A stretch of 57,340 nucleotides of DNA from Nitrospinaceae bacterium (lineage in GTDB: Bacteria > Nitrospinota > Nitrospinia > Nitrospinales > Nitrospinaceae): positions 1-57,340 of the forward strand of contig JANQEK010000027.1 in NCBI GenBank assembly GCA_028278405.1. The letters are read 5' to 3'. The position numbers were made by a program, and so were the translations under genes. Of this stretch, positions 28,217 to 37,284 are shown in pieces (positions within the stretch are counted from its first letter, which is position 1; each line of letters starts with the position of its first letter). Below the pieces are notes generated by a model that made no database searches, was not told where the DNA came from, and saw only the letters and a list, made by a program, of their open reading frames with translations.

Positions 28217-29308
28217 ATGCCATATCAGCCGGAAATCATCTATATCGAGGAGGACGCTGGCAAATACGATTTGACCCGCCGGGTCCTGGAAACCTTCCCC
28301 GAGGTGCCCGTCTGCCATCAGCCGGATATACCTGACGTAATAGATGACCTTCGGCAATCCTCGGTCGACGTTTTTGGCGCCGGTAAAAGGCGCCTTCTGC
28401 TTTCCCAGTTCAAGGGATCGTTTCTCAAGAAATGTCCCGGTATCAGTCCCGGCATGGTGTGCTGCAATTATTATGTGGTCAACCTCATCAAGAATTGTGT
28501 TTACGATTGCTCCTATTGTTTCCTGCAGGATTTTCTGCAGAACAATCCGCTATTGACCGCCTTCGTCAATCTGGAGGACCTGCTGACGGAGCTTGAAGAA
28601 ACTCTGTCGGCACATCCCACCCACACCTTTCGAGTTGGAACCGGAGAATTGACGGACAGCCTCGCTCTTGATGATTTTCTGCCCTATTCACAAACGCTGA
28701 TTCCTTTTTTCAATCAACAGAATAATGCCGTTCTGGAGTTGAAAACCAAATCCGACCGGGTTGAAAACCTGCTGCAGCAAAACGATCCATCCAACATCAT
28801 TATTTCCTGGTCCATCAACCCTCCGGAAATCGCCGAACGCGAGGAAAAGGGAACCCCCGGAACCGCGCAACGTCTGAACGCAGCTCGCTTATGCGCCGAG
28901 AAAGGATACCGCATCGGATTTCATTTCGATCCGGTTATCCTATACCCCGGATGGAAATCCGCTTATGCCGACCTGATCGATCTGATGTTCCAGAATGTAC
29001 CACCGGAGCAGATCGAGTGGATCAGCCTCGGCGGATTTCGCTATCGCCCCAACCTGAAGAAAATGATCAAGGACCGCCACGAAGACACCCGGCTGTTCAC
29101 TGAAGAATATCAACCGGGTGAAGACGGCAAATTCCGGTATCTCAGACCGCTCCGTAACCAGGCATTCGAAACCCTGCGCCGGATGGTGAAAGACCGCTTC
29201 GGTGATGTGAATGTTTATCTGTGTATGGAAACGAAGGAAATCTGGGAGGGAGTGACGGGCAAAATGCCGCGCAGTGATAAAAAGCTGAATCAGTTCTTCG
29301 ATCTATAA
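28217..29308 (+). CDS. Radical SAM protein of the spore photoproduct lyase family
   Basis: This 363-aa protein has the radical SAM cluster motif C94-x3-C98-x2-C101 (CVYDCSYC) with the KNCVYDCSYCFLQ context and LSQFKGSFLKKCPG of SPL-like proteins. In spore photoproduct lyase a cysteine about 44 residues after the last cluster ligand donates a hydrogen (Cys141 in B. subtilis, from memory). The matching segment here, GTGELTDSLALD, has no cysteine, so thymine-dimer repair by the known route is unlikely. Nothing in the window suggests sporulation. It may act on another nucleic acid or radical substrate. It converges with dnaN, overlapping by six bases. Confidence 0.8.
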   Translation: MPYQPEIIYIEEDAGKYDLTRRVLETFPEVPVCHQPDIPDVIDDLRQSSVDVFGAGKRRLLLSQFKGSFLKKCPGISPGMVCCNYYVVNLIKNCVYDCSYCFLQDFLQNNPLLTAFVNLEDLLTELEETLSAHPTHTFRVGTGELTDSLALDDFLPYSQTLIPFFNQQNNAVLELKTKSDRVENLLQQNDPSNIIISWSINPPEIAEREEKGTPGTAQRLNAARLCAEKGYRIGFHFDPVILYPGWKSAYADLIDLMFQNVPPEQIEWISLGGFRYRPNLKKMIKDRHEDTRLFTEEYQPGEDGKFRYLRPLRNQAFETLRRMVKDRFGDVNVYLCMETKEIWEGVTGKMPRSDKKLNQFFDL

Positions 29309-30412
29309 CCGCATCGGCATTACGATACTCTGATAATCCTTATCCTTGCCCGTGGTCACCAGACAGGAATGGTTCTGGTCCTTGAGATTGAGTGTCACCT
29401 CGTCTTCCTCGACCACGTTCAACACATCAAGGATGTATTTGGCATTGAGGCCGATGCGCACCTCCTCCCCTTTGTAGGGAATCTCCACTTCCTCTTGCGC
29501 ACCTCCCAGCTCGGTGTGGTCCGAGACCAGTGTCAGGATGCCTTCCCGGATTTCAAAGCGGACCATTTTGGACTTCTCATCAGCCAGCAGAGCCACCCGC
29601 GTCAAAGCCTGGACCAGCGCCTGGGTATTGACCACCACTTTCAGATTATTGTCTCCCGGAATGACCTGCTGGTAGTTGGGAAACTTGCCGTCGATCTTCC
29701 GCGAAACGATGACCTCGCGATCGTGGATAAAAGCCAGTTGGTTGTCTTTCACAGAAAATGAGTAGGTCGCACCCTCGTCGCTTTCCATCAGCTTCAAAAG
29801 CTCGGTCAACACTTTCTTGGGCAGGAGGAAACTGGTCTCTCCACTCTTGGCGTTGGATTTCAGCAGGGGCCGGCGGATAAACGACAGGCGATGCCCATCG
29901 GTTCCCACCAGGTTGACATGATCCTTGTCCTGTTCCAGCAACAGGCCGTTGAGCGCCTGGCGGCTTTCGTCGGGAGAAATGGCGAAATAGGTTTTACGGA
30001 TCATTTCCTTGAGCTTCGGTCCGCTGAACTCCATGAGGGCGGTTTCACTGTATTCCGGTAGTTTCGGAAAATCGGCCGCGGGCAAGCCAGGGAGCCGAAA
30101 TTTGGATTTCCCGCATTTCAGGGACACCCAATCATTTTCCTCACGAGTCATGTGGACTTCCAAATCAGGCAATGCCCGCAAAATGTCGAACAATTTGCGC
30201 GCGTTGACAGTGATGGAACCCTTGGATACCACTTTGGCGGGATAGAAACCTTTGATGCCGATTTCGAGATCAGTCGCCTGCATCACGATGCCATCCTTCT
30301 CGGTCGTGATCAGGACATGGGCGAGAACGGGCATGGCCCCTTTACTTTCAACGATTCCCTGAACCTTATGGATACCGTTTAGAAAGTCGTCTCTGCCGAT
30401 CTTGATTTCCAT
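29303..30412 (-). CDS. dnaN: DNA polymerase III beta subunit (sliding clamp)
   Basis: This is the processivity clamp for replication. The 369-aa protein has the three-domain clamp pattern: FLNGIHKVQGIVESKGAMPVLAHVLI at the start, GTDGHRLSFIRRPL in the second domain, and the typical C-terminal IVMPMRL. A GGAGG Shine-Dalgarno before the ATG at 30412 decides the start; an upstream frame extension to 30505 is unlikely. No dnaA or replication origin pattern is nearby, so the gene is not in the usual dnaA-dnaN layout. Confidence 0.95.
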   Translation of the reverse strand: MEIKIGRDDFLNGIHKVQGIVESKGAMPVLAHVLITTEKDGIVMQATDLEIGIKGFYPAKVVSKGSITVNARKLFDILRALPDLEVHMTREENDWVSLKCGKSKFRLPGLPAADFPKLPEYSETALMEFSGPKLKEMIRKTYFAISPDESRQALNGLLLEQDKDHVNLVGTDGHRLSFIRRPLLKSNAKSGETSFLLPKKVLTELLKLMESDEGATYSFSVKDNQLAFIHDREVIVSRKIDGKFPNYQQVIPGDNNLKVVVNTQALVQALTRVALLADEKSKMVRFEIREGILTLVSDHTELGGAQEEVEIPYKGEEVRIGLNAKYILDVLNVVEEDEVTLNLKDQNHSCLVTTGKDKDYQSIVMPMRL

Positions 30413-30575
30413 GATTCCTCCGCAAAAGGTGGGCCGGCAAAAATTACCGGGGCTTTTAATTATCATAGTTTGGCTCGGCCTGTCAAAACAATAATCCTCG
30501 CTCATTTAAAGCTCTGAAAACAGCCGAAAACCGGCGATATACAAGGTAGGGTTTTCCTCAGAAGATGGGGTTTTG

Positions 30576-30612
30576 CTCCCCCTTCTTGAAGGGAGGGTTG
30601 AAAGGATTTGGT
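30576..30612. repeat. Small dispersed repeat-like palindrome
   Basis: CCCTTCTTGAAGGG is a palindrome followed by an AGGGTTGAAAGG stretch, the kind of CCCTTC/GAAGGG intergenic element common in related genomes. The later element at 31516-31545 is similar only in outline. A genome-wide count would be needed to call it a repeat family. Confidence 0.35.
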
Positions 30613-30706
30613 TCAGTATTGATGCTGAGCCATCGTCGTGTTGGATTCAAAAGGATAGCTTAAGGTGAGATTGAGGAAATTCTAATACAGATAAGAATAA
30701 AAAAAT

Positions 30707-31336
30707 TTACAAATCATCTAGTGTGTTTCCTTCTTCAACTTTTTCTCTCTCTTTTGAGAGAATTTTACTTGAATACATCACTGCATGATTAATTTTAAAA
30801 TTGTCTCCATGAATGATATGTTCAATCTTTGTTGACTCTGTTTCCCAAGCTGTTAATTTAGCCAAATGACCCAAACTGATCGCCATTCCCCACCCTTCAG
30901 GCCTATCTTTATATAAGCTATTTGACCATTTATCCTTTTTGCTTATTGGTTTCCCATACTTTTTCTCTAAAAGGTGATCTATAGCAATAAAATCATCAAT
31001 GTATTTGTTTTTTGCAGTATGTTTAACATTGAAAAAATAATATCCTCCAGCAAGTTTTCCTTTAAAAAAGCTATACATGATAACAGTATTTAGACCGGCG
31101 ACTTCCCCTTTAAAGATTAAATTATCCTGGTTTTCATGCTGTTTTTTTAATTTTTCCGATCTAAGTATTTCTTTTTTACTCATTCCCCATTGTGATTTTC
31201 TAAAATGGTTATCGTATTCACTTTCCTTTTTAATCTTTGAAATAGATAGGGGCTCATAATCTCTGACATAACGGTGGGCAAATACAAAGACGGGAAGGAG
31301 AAGAACGATTGCTATAGCAAGGATTAACCTTTTCAC
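30707..31336 (-). CDS. AT-rich gene encoding an unknown exported protein
   Basis: This 209-aa protein has an N-terminal signal sequence (VKRLILAIAIVLLLPVFVFA), a WGMSKKE motif in the middle and a mostly alpha/beta remainder rich in Lys and Tyr. The GTG start at 31336 has an AGGAG Shine-Dalgarno about eight bases upstream. Composition is visibly more AT-rich than neighbouring genes, and the gene sits between two repeat-like elements, both signs of recent transfer. No family is recognised, although the WGMS-K-E pattern occurs in small periplasmic lipoprotein-like proteins. Confidence 0.65.
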   Translation of the reverse strand: MKRLILAIAIVLLLPVFVFAHRYVRDYEPLSISKIKKESEYDNHFRKSQWGMSKKEILRSEKLKKQHENQDNLIFKGEVAGLNTVIMYSFFKGKLAGGYYFFNVKHTAKNKYIDDFIAIDHLLEKKYGKPISKKDKWSNSLYKDRPEGWGMAISLGHLAKLTAWETESTKIEHIIHGDNFKINHAVMYSSKILSKEREKVEEGNTLDDL

Positions 31337-31547
31337 GGCAAGCACTCCTGTTATGAGTATTTGGATAACCACACTCTATTTCAGCTTGTCGAAAATGTCA
31401 ATTATTTGGTAAAGTTACTGCGTTTCTTTTCCTATGGATATATATCATCCGGCACGCTCAGGACAGGCTTGTCAGCTCAAGGTGACAAATTGCCCCTTTG
31501 TGAAGGATGAGCACACCCCCAATTCTTCTTTAAAAAGAGAGGTATAT

Positions 31548-31568
31548 TGGGTCCAGCGTCACGCTGGT
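31548..31568. repeat. REP-like palindromic repeat, copy 2
   Basis: This is the second exact copy of TGGGTCCAGCGTCACGCTGG, again intergenic, just upstream of aroF. The palindromic core CCAGCG-TCA-CGCTGG could form a small hairpin in the aroF leader or promoter region. Confidence 0.6.
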
Positions 31569-31631
31569 TGACTTTGTTCAAACCCGCGTGATAACTTCAA
31601 TCTAAATTTTTTAAAACTTAGGGATTGCAGC

Positions 31632-32651
31632 ATGATCATCGTTATCGCACCGGACGCCACCGAGGAGCAAAAAAAGGCCGTCCGCGACAAAATTATAGAG
31701 TTGAAATACACCCCCCACGAGATTCAGGGTGTGGAGCGCCAGGTCATCGGGGCCGTCGGCGAGGACCACGGCAAGGAACATCTGATGGAAGTACTCGATT
31801 CCATGCCCGGTGTGGAATCGGTCATCCCTATTTTAAAACCCTACAAACTGGCGGGACGTGAGATCAAATCCGCCAACTCCGAGGTGAACTGCGGCGGCGT
31901 GATTGTCGGTGGACCGCAAATCGCCGTCATGGCCGGACCCTGCTCGGTGGAAAGCCGCGAACAGTTGTCCACCACCGCACAATCCATCAAAAAGGCCGGT
32001 GCCAATATCCTGCGGGGCGGGGCTTTCAAACCCCGGACTTCGCCCTACAGTTTTCAGGGGCTGGAGGAGGAGGGTCTCAAACTGCTGAAAGAGGCCAAGG
32101 AACTAACGGGGCTGCCGATCGTCACCGAAGTGATGAACCCGCGGGAAGCGGATCTGGTGGCCCGCTACGCCGATGTCCTGCAAGTGGGTGCACGCAACGT
32201 ACAAAATTTTTCTTTGCTCAAGGAATTGGGCAATATACCCAAACCGATTCTCCTCAAGCGCGGCATGATGACCACCATCAAGGAATTCCTCATGTCGGCG
32301 GAATACATCCTTTCCGAAGGCAACAAGGATGTGATTCTTTGCGAACGCGGTATCCGCACTTTTGAAACAGCCACCCGCAATACGCTGGATCTCAGTTGCG
32401 TTCCTGTGTTGAAAAAAGAAACGCATTTGCCGATCATCATCGATCCCAGCCATGGAACCGGGCACTGGGACCTGGTCGAGCCGATGGCCCGCGCCTCTAT
32501 CGCCGCGGGTGCCGACGGACTGATGATCGAAGTCCACCCGGACCCCATCAACGCTTACTCAGACGGTCCACAATCGTTGAAACCCTCCAAATTTGCCCAT
32601 TTGATGGACAATATCCGTCCGTTTATCAAGCTCATGGATCGCACCCTGTAG
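31632..32651 (+). CDS. aroF: 3-deoxy-7-phosphoheptulonate (DAHP) synthase
   Basis: This enzyme condenses PEP and erythrose-4-phosphate, the first step of the shikimate pathway. The 339-aa protein starts with a ferredoxin/ACT-like regulatory domain (about 1-70) and then the catalytic TIM barrel: [61 protein letters not shown] and [13 protein letters not shown]. This is the type I-beta form (like Thermotoga), which lacks the AroG-type sequence. The leader contains REP-like copy 2. Confidence 0.95.
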   Translation: MIIVIAPDATEEQKKAVRDKIIELKYTPHEIQGVERQVIGAVGEDHGKEHLMEVLDSMPGVESVIPILKPYKLAGREIKSANSEVNCGGVIVGGPQIAVMAGPCSVESREQLSTTAQSIKKAGANILRGGAFKPRTSPYSFQGLEEEGLKLLKEAKELTGLPIVTEVMNPREADLVARYADVLQVGARNVQNFSLLKELGNIPKPILLKRGMMTTIKEFLMSAEYILSEGNKDVILCERGIRTFETATRNTLDLSCVPVLKKETHLPIIIDPSHGTGHWDLVEPMARASIAAGADGLMIEVHPDPINAYSDGPQSLKPSKFAHLMDNIRPFIKLMDRTL

Positions 32652-32807
32652 CCGCCCTGGCCGCTGTAACACGGTTGACTTCCTGATTGCTGTAGTGTTG
32701 AAAACCCCCATCATTTGATATATCCTTTTAGCTGTGAAGCTCTAACTACAAGCGAATAAACTCTCTTTCGGGCCTTGAAGAGGCCAGGCCATGAGTCCAA
32801 ACGTGTT

Positions 32808-35531
32808 ATGACAGACTTATACCAATCCAACCGGACGCAGGCGGAGAAATATTCCCGTCAGATTCAGGCCTCACTTGATCCGCTCATCCAACCGGAAAGC
32901 TTACCGTCCTTTGACGAGGGTAAGCCCCAAGCGTTTTATCTCGAATTTAAAAAGAAAATCACTCCCTGGGTGGAGCAGGAAACGACGCGGCTAAAGAAGG
33001 AATTGGAGCGTTCGGACAACAGTCATCTCCTGCTGTTGAAGCGCACCGCCCTGGTGGACGCCCTTGTGGTCGCCAGCTACCAAACGGCGCTGGCTTTGTT
33101 CAACCGCAACCGTGAAACGCCCCTGAAGGAAAATGATGTTCCAGTGGTCATTATCGCGCGCGGGGGTTACGGCCGGGAAGAGATGTATTTCAGTTCGGAT
33201 GTCGACCTCCAGATGGTCCTGCGGTCTGAAGCCTCCGACTCCGAAAAAGAAGTGGGGCGTCAGGTTATCCATTTCTTCGAGTACCTGTTTGTCCATCAGA
33301 ACATTTTTCCCACTTCCAGCAGTTCGGGATTTTCAGAGATCGACACGGAAGACCAGGCATTCGACGATCTCATTCTGACATCATTTCACTCCCTGTTGGA
33401 GCACCGGTTCGTGGTGGGCAATCCGGTGGTGTACAACGAATTCAAAAGCTCCATCAAAACCGCCAGCCTGATCCACAAAGAAAAAATACTGAAGGAATGC
33501 TTCAAGCACAAAACTTATTTCGAAATCCAGAACACGGTGTTCCAGCAAGAACCGAACATTAAAGAAGAACTGCGCCGCCTGTACTGGGCCACGAGCCTGG
33601 TTCGTATTCGTGAATCGTTTGAACAAATCAACCAGTTTGAACTGCTCTCGGAACTGCATGCCAAACAGAAATTGAGTGCACCCGCCTTCAAAAACATGCA
33701 GAACGCACTCAATTTTCTTTCACGCATGCGACTATTTCTCCATTGCCTGCAGAAAGGATCCCAAAAAGATGTCGTGCGGTTTGAAGTCAGGGACAAAATG
33801 GCCGAGTCGATGGGATTCAAGAAAAAGGTGAATGAGTTTTTTCAGGAATATTTTTTCAATGCCGTCCTTCCCATGAAACGAAATTGCCGAAATTTATTCT
33901 GGGAAACCGTAACTTTCTCGACCGACGATAAAGTCAGAAAACTATCCGAGAATTTTTTCCTGAACTCCGAGAACCAGATCATCTTTGCCGAAGGTCATGA
34001 AGATTTTCAATGGAATTCCCCGATTGAAATTTTTCACCTGTTCGTTCTAGTGGCGCGCAAAAATTATTTTATATCGTATCCCGTGATCCGTTCCATCGAA
34101 GCGAATATCAGCCGGCTGACGCCCATCTTTCAAAGCAGAGAGGAGCCCGGAAAAGCACAGGAATATTTCCGAAGTATGATGCGGAGCAAGTATTTTGCCA
34201 AGGCCATTCGTTACCTGCATGAGTTTGGCTTGCTGGAATCTTTTTTCATTCCGGAATTCAAAAACCTCTCAGGATTGCTGCAGGATATTTATGTCCACAT
34301 GTTCCCGACGGATATTCATATCCTGGCCGCGCTGGATGCGCTCAACGCCATCGAAACCGACCCGGAGGCGGACCCCTTCCTGGTTCAGCTGTATCAATCG
34401 CTCAAGGACAAAACCACCATGAAAATGGCCGTCCTTCTGCATGACATCGGCAAAGGAATCAAATCCGAAGGGGAAAATGAAGAGCTGGTGGGAGCACGCG
34501 AAGTGCCCCGCATTCTGAGCGCGTTAGGCTACGAAAAAAACAAACGAATGATCAGCGACATCGCCTTTCTGGTGGAGCGGCATTTGATGATGTACGATCT
34601 CATGCTGTTGGACCCGGACGAGGACGAAACGTTCGATATGGTCTGGGATCTGGTCCACAAAGATGTGGAACGGTTCAAAATGCTGATCCTTCTCACCTAT
34701 GCCGACCGGGCCGGCACCAAAATGAAGATGTCGAAAAGCCAGATCGATCAGCTTAAATATTTCTACCAGAACACCCTGCATCACAAAAAGCAGGACTATG
34801 TGTCGGTTCCTGTAAAAAAAGAATTTTTCGAAATGATCCGCCTGCCCCGCGATATGAAGTCTCAATTGCAGATTTACGGTGAATTCAGGAAATCGCGGGA
34901 GCAGTTTGCATCCGAACTGTTTTTTAAAGCTGAGCAACTTTCAGAACTGGTGGTCTGTTGCAAAGACCAGCCCGGCTTGCTGTATAAAATCGCCACGGTG
35001 CTGGCTTTCAACCACCTCAGTATCATGGAAGCCAACATCCATACCCTGGAAGACAATGTATTCGATGTGTTCACCATCGGCGATATCGAGGGCAATCCCA
35101 TCGAGTTCTCCAATTTTTTCTACCTGCAAAAACAGATCAATGAGGACTTACGCCAGGTTTTCGTCGACGAAGTGCCCTTGTCGACTCTCTACAAAGGGCG
35201 GACCCTCACCACCGAAATCGAAATGGAACGATTCAAGGACATCAAACTCAAAGTTTCCATTATTGGACGGGCGGTGAAAGTCGAAACTCATGATATTCTG
35301 GGAACGATCATGATGGAAACCAAGGTCTTCTCCGAACTCAATATGGAAATCCAGCGGGCGGTTCTGCATTCCAATTACGGAACCTCTTCGAACGTGTTTT
35401 ATTTGAGACCGGAGGACGTTCATAAGATCATCAAACAGGAATCCAAATTCAAGAAACAATTGGAGAAAGCGTTGACGCCCCTTATCCGTTCTGAACCCGT
35501 GTTTCCGGGACATTCGGCGGAAGTGGCCTGA
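32808..35531 (+). CDS. glnD: [Protein-PII] uridylyltransferase / uridylyl-removing enzyme
   Basis: GlnD senses glutamine and (de)uridylylates PII proteins to set nitrogen metabolism. The protein of about 907 aa has the nucleotidyltransferase motif GGYGREEMYFSSDVDLQ near the N-terminus. An HD domain follows in the middle with LLHDIGKGIKSEGENEEL, then two ACT domains at the C-terminus (VVCCKDQPGLLYKIATVL in the first). The start is uncertain; the ATG at 32808 was preferred to an in-frame TTG at 32775, and neither has a clear Shine-Dalgarno. The TPR gene follows 14 bp after the stop. Confidence 0.92.
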   Translation: MTDLYQSNRTQAEKYSRQIQASLDPLIQPESLPSFDEGKPQAFYLEFKKKITPWVEQETTRLKKELERSDNSHLLLLKRTALVDALVVASYQTALALFNRNRETPLKENDVPVVIIARGGYGREEMYFSSDVDLQMVLRSEASDSEKEVGRQVIHFFEYLFVHQNIFPTSSSSGFSEIDTEDQAFDDLILTSFHSLLEHRFVVGNPVVYNEFKSSIKTASLIHKEKILKECFKHKTYFEIQNTVFQQEPNIKEELRRLYWATSLVRIRESFEQINQFELLSELHAKQKLSAPAFKNMQNALNFLSRMRLFLHCLQKGSQKDVVRFEVRDKMAESMGFKKKVNEFFQEYFFNAVLPMKRNCRNLFWETVTFSTDDKVRKLSENFFLNSENQIIFAEGHEDFQWNSPIEIFHLFVLVARKNYFISYPVIRSIEANISRLTPIFQSREEPGKAQEYFRSMMRSKYFAKAIRYLHEFGLLESFFIPEFKNLSGLLQDIYVHMFPTDIHILAALDALNAIETDPEADPFLVQLYQSLKDKTTMKMAVLLHDIGKGIKSEGENEELVGAREVPRILSALGYEKNKRMISDIAFLVERHLMMYDLMLLDPDEDETFDMVWDLVHKDVERFKMLILLTYADRAGTKMKMSKSQIDQLKYFYQNTLHHKKQDYVSVPVKKEFFEMIRLPRDMKSQLQIYGEFRKSREQFASELFFKAEQLSELVVCCKDQPGLLYKIATVLAFNHLSIMEANIHTLEDNVFDVFTIGDIEGNPIEFSNFFYLQKQINEDLRQVFVDEVPLSTLYKGRTLTTEIEMERFKDIKLKVSIIGRAVKVETHDILGTIMMETKVFSELNMEIQRAVLHSNYGTSSNVFYLRPEDVHKIIKQESKFKKQLEKALTPLIRSEPVFPGHSAEVA

Positions 35532-35545
35532 ACGGAAAAGAACCC

Positions 35546-36205
35546 ATGCGAAAACTGGCAATCCATTTATTGTTTGTATTTTGGGTTCTCGGACTCGGTC
35601 CGGACACCCTGTTGGCTTCGAACCCCTCTCTGCAGGAAGCCCTGGATCTGGACCGACAGGGTTTCGTCGCCGAATCGATTCCAGCGTGGAAAAAATTCCT
35701 GAAAACCCAGCCCGAAGAAAAGCTGGCCATTTACGCGCAAATCAAAGTGACTATTGCCCACTCGCAGACCGGTAATTTCGGCGAAGCCCTGAAATCCGCC
35801 AAAGCGCTGGCCGCCTCTCATCCCGATCATTACGACGCCCAGTTCAATCTCGCAAACATGTTGAGCGCCACACACCAATATGCAGAAGCCGCTCAGGCGT
35901 ACCTGAAAGCGACCACCATCCGACCCAACGAAGGGCTGGCTTTTGTCGGATATGGAATATGCTTATTCGGGGATCAAAAAACGGACCAAGCCATTCAGGT
36001 GCTGCGCAAGGTGAGAAAATTGTTCAAATCTCAAAAAAACATCAGTTGGTATCAGCACGTTCGAATCATGATCGGGCAGATCAAAGGCTTCAAAATGTAT
36101 CCTCCGGAATTTTCCGATCTGTGGCGCACCAACAATTTGAGAAAAGTCCGCGAAACTTACCGGTCCGGTGTCTTTACTGTCTTTGAAAAACAACTGAACC
36201 TGTAA
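35546..36205 (+). CDS. TPR-repeat protein with signal peptide
   Basis: This 219-aa protein has an N-terminal signal peptide (about residues 1-24, ending TLLA), then helical TPR-like repeats such as LDRQGFVAESIPAWKKFL, AQFNLANMLSATHQYAEAAQAYLKA and GYGICLFGDQKTDQAIQVLRKV. It is probably periplasmic and a scaffold for protein contacts. It starts 14 bp after glnD and may be co-transcribed with it. Function is unknown. Confidence 0.8.
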   Translation: MRKLAIHLLFVFWVLGLGPDTLLASNPSLQEALDLDRQGFVAESIPAWKKFLKTQPEEKLAIYAQIKVTIAHSQTGNFGEALKSAKALAASHPDHYDAQFNLANMLSATHQYAEAAQAYLKATTIRPNEGLAFVGYGICLFGDQKTDQAIQVLRKVRKLFKSQKNISWYQHVRIMIGQIKGFKMYPPEFSDLWRTNNLRKVRETYRSGVFTVFEKQLNL

Positions 36206-36356
36206 GACTTCATCTCATCCGCAGATTGGCATTATAAAGGTTTACCTTTTCACTCCCAAAATCCACTTTCCATCTAAGTGATTCCTGGTTTCAAGGCGCA
36301 ACCGAACCCCGGCCATTATCATCTAAACAACTAAAGAATGTTTTTCGGAGGGTTCT

Positions 36357-37163
36357 ATGAAGCCCAGTGTATTAATGTGCGCACCAGAATATTTTGGCGT
36401 CCGTTACGCTATCAACCCCTGGATGGAAGGCCAGATCGGCCAGGTCGATCCCGCCATCGCGATGCGCCAGTGGACCGAGTTTTACAACGCCCTTCGCCGC
36501 CATCCCGAGGTTCATCTAATCGATCCTCAACCTCACGTTCCCGATCTGGTTTTCACCGCCAACGCCGGTTTGATGATCGACGGGCATTTTATTCCCAGCC
36601 GGTTCAAGCATGAGGAACGCCGACGGGAGGAACCACTCTTCCGGGAATGGTTTGAAAACCGCTCCACTCGCACCACTTTTCTTCCCAAAAACCTGTTTTT
36701 CGAGGGCGCGGGTGATGCCCTGTTGCAACCCGGCCGCAAACTGTTGTGGGCCGGTTATGGCTTTCGTACCGATCGGGAAACGCATCAGTTCCTGGCCGAT
36801 CAACTGGAATTGGAAGTGGTGTCCCTGCAACTGATTCATCCCAGCTTTTACCATCTGGACACCTGCCTGTGCCCTTTGCTTGACGACCAGGTCATGTATT
36901 ATCCCGGTGCTTTCGACAAAGCGTCCCTCAAAACCATTGAAGCCCATGTCCGACCGGAAAACCGGATCATCGTTTCCGAAAAAGACGCGACCCGCTTTGC
37001 CTGCAATGCCGTGCTGGTGGACCGGCTCCTGTTCATGAACCACGCCGGACCAGAGCTCACACAACTACTTGAACAAAAAGGGTATACACCCGTCATCCAG
37101 CCTGTCTCCGAGTTCCTGAAAGCCGGCGGGGCTAACAAATGTCTCACGCTCGCACTCACCTGA
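36357..37163 (+). CDS. Arginine dihydrolase-like protein (ArgZ family, amidinotransferase fold)
   Basis: This 268-aa protein has the guanidino-modifying fold. It carries YAINPWMEG (N20), VFTANAG (N69), FEGAGDALL (E116/D120), H166 in FYHLDTC, and the nucleophile C262 in GGANKCLTL. By memory these match Asn22, Asn71, His168 and Cys264 of the Synechocystis arginine dihydrolase ArgZ, each shifted by exactly two, and FTANAG is the sequence that separates dihydrolases from plain deiminases. The predicted reaction is arginine to ornithine, CO2 and two NH3. It is followed 121 bp later by argF, which re-uses ornithine. A dimethylarginine hydrolase role is a weaker alternative. No signal peptide; cytoplasmic. 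Confidence 0.75.
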   Translation: MKPSVLMCAPEYFGVRYAINPWMEGQIGQVDPAIAMRQWTEFYNALRRHPEVHLIDPQPHVPDLVFTANAGLMIDGHFIPSRFKHEERRREEPLFREWFENRSTRTTFLPKNLFFEGAGDALLQPGRKLLWAGYGFRTDRETHQFLADQLELEVVSLQLIHPSFYHLDTCLCPLLDDQVMYYPGAFDKASLKTIEAHVRPENRIIVSEKDATRFACNAVLVDRLLFMNHAGPELTQLLEQKGYTPVIQPVSEFLKAGGANKCLTLALT

Positions 37164-37284
37164 AATCCGGCAAGCCCCTGAATTTTCTTAGTTTTTCCTT
37201 CTCTCGGATGGTCCTCGGCGGGGTAATCGTGTAGAATAATTTTTTTTATTTATCCCCCAGCGAGTTTTTGACTCAAGTACGTCT

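Noticed and set aside
27989-28357. 122-codon minus-strand frame overlapping the M23 start and the radical SAM gene
   Set aside because: It overlaps two well supported starts and has no motif.
29303-30706. Replication origin beside dnaN
   Set aside because: No dnaA gene and no cluster of DnaA-box-like sequences were seen near dnaN.
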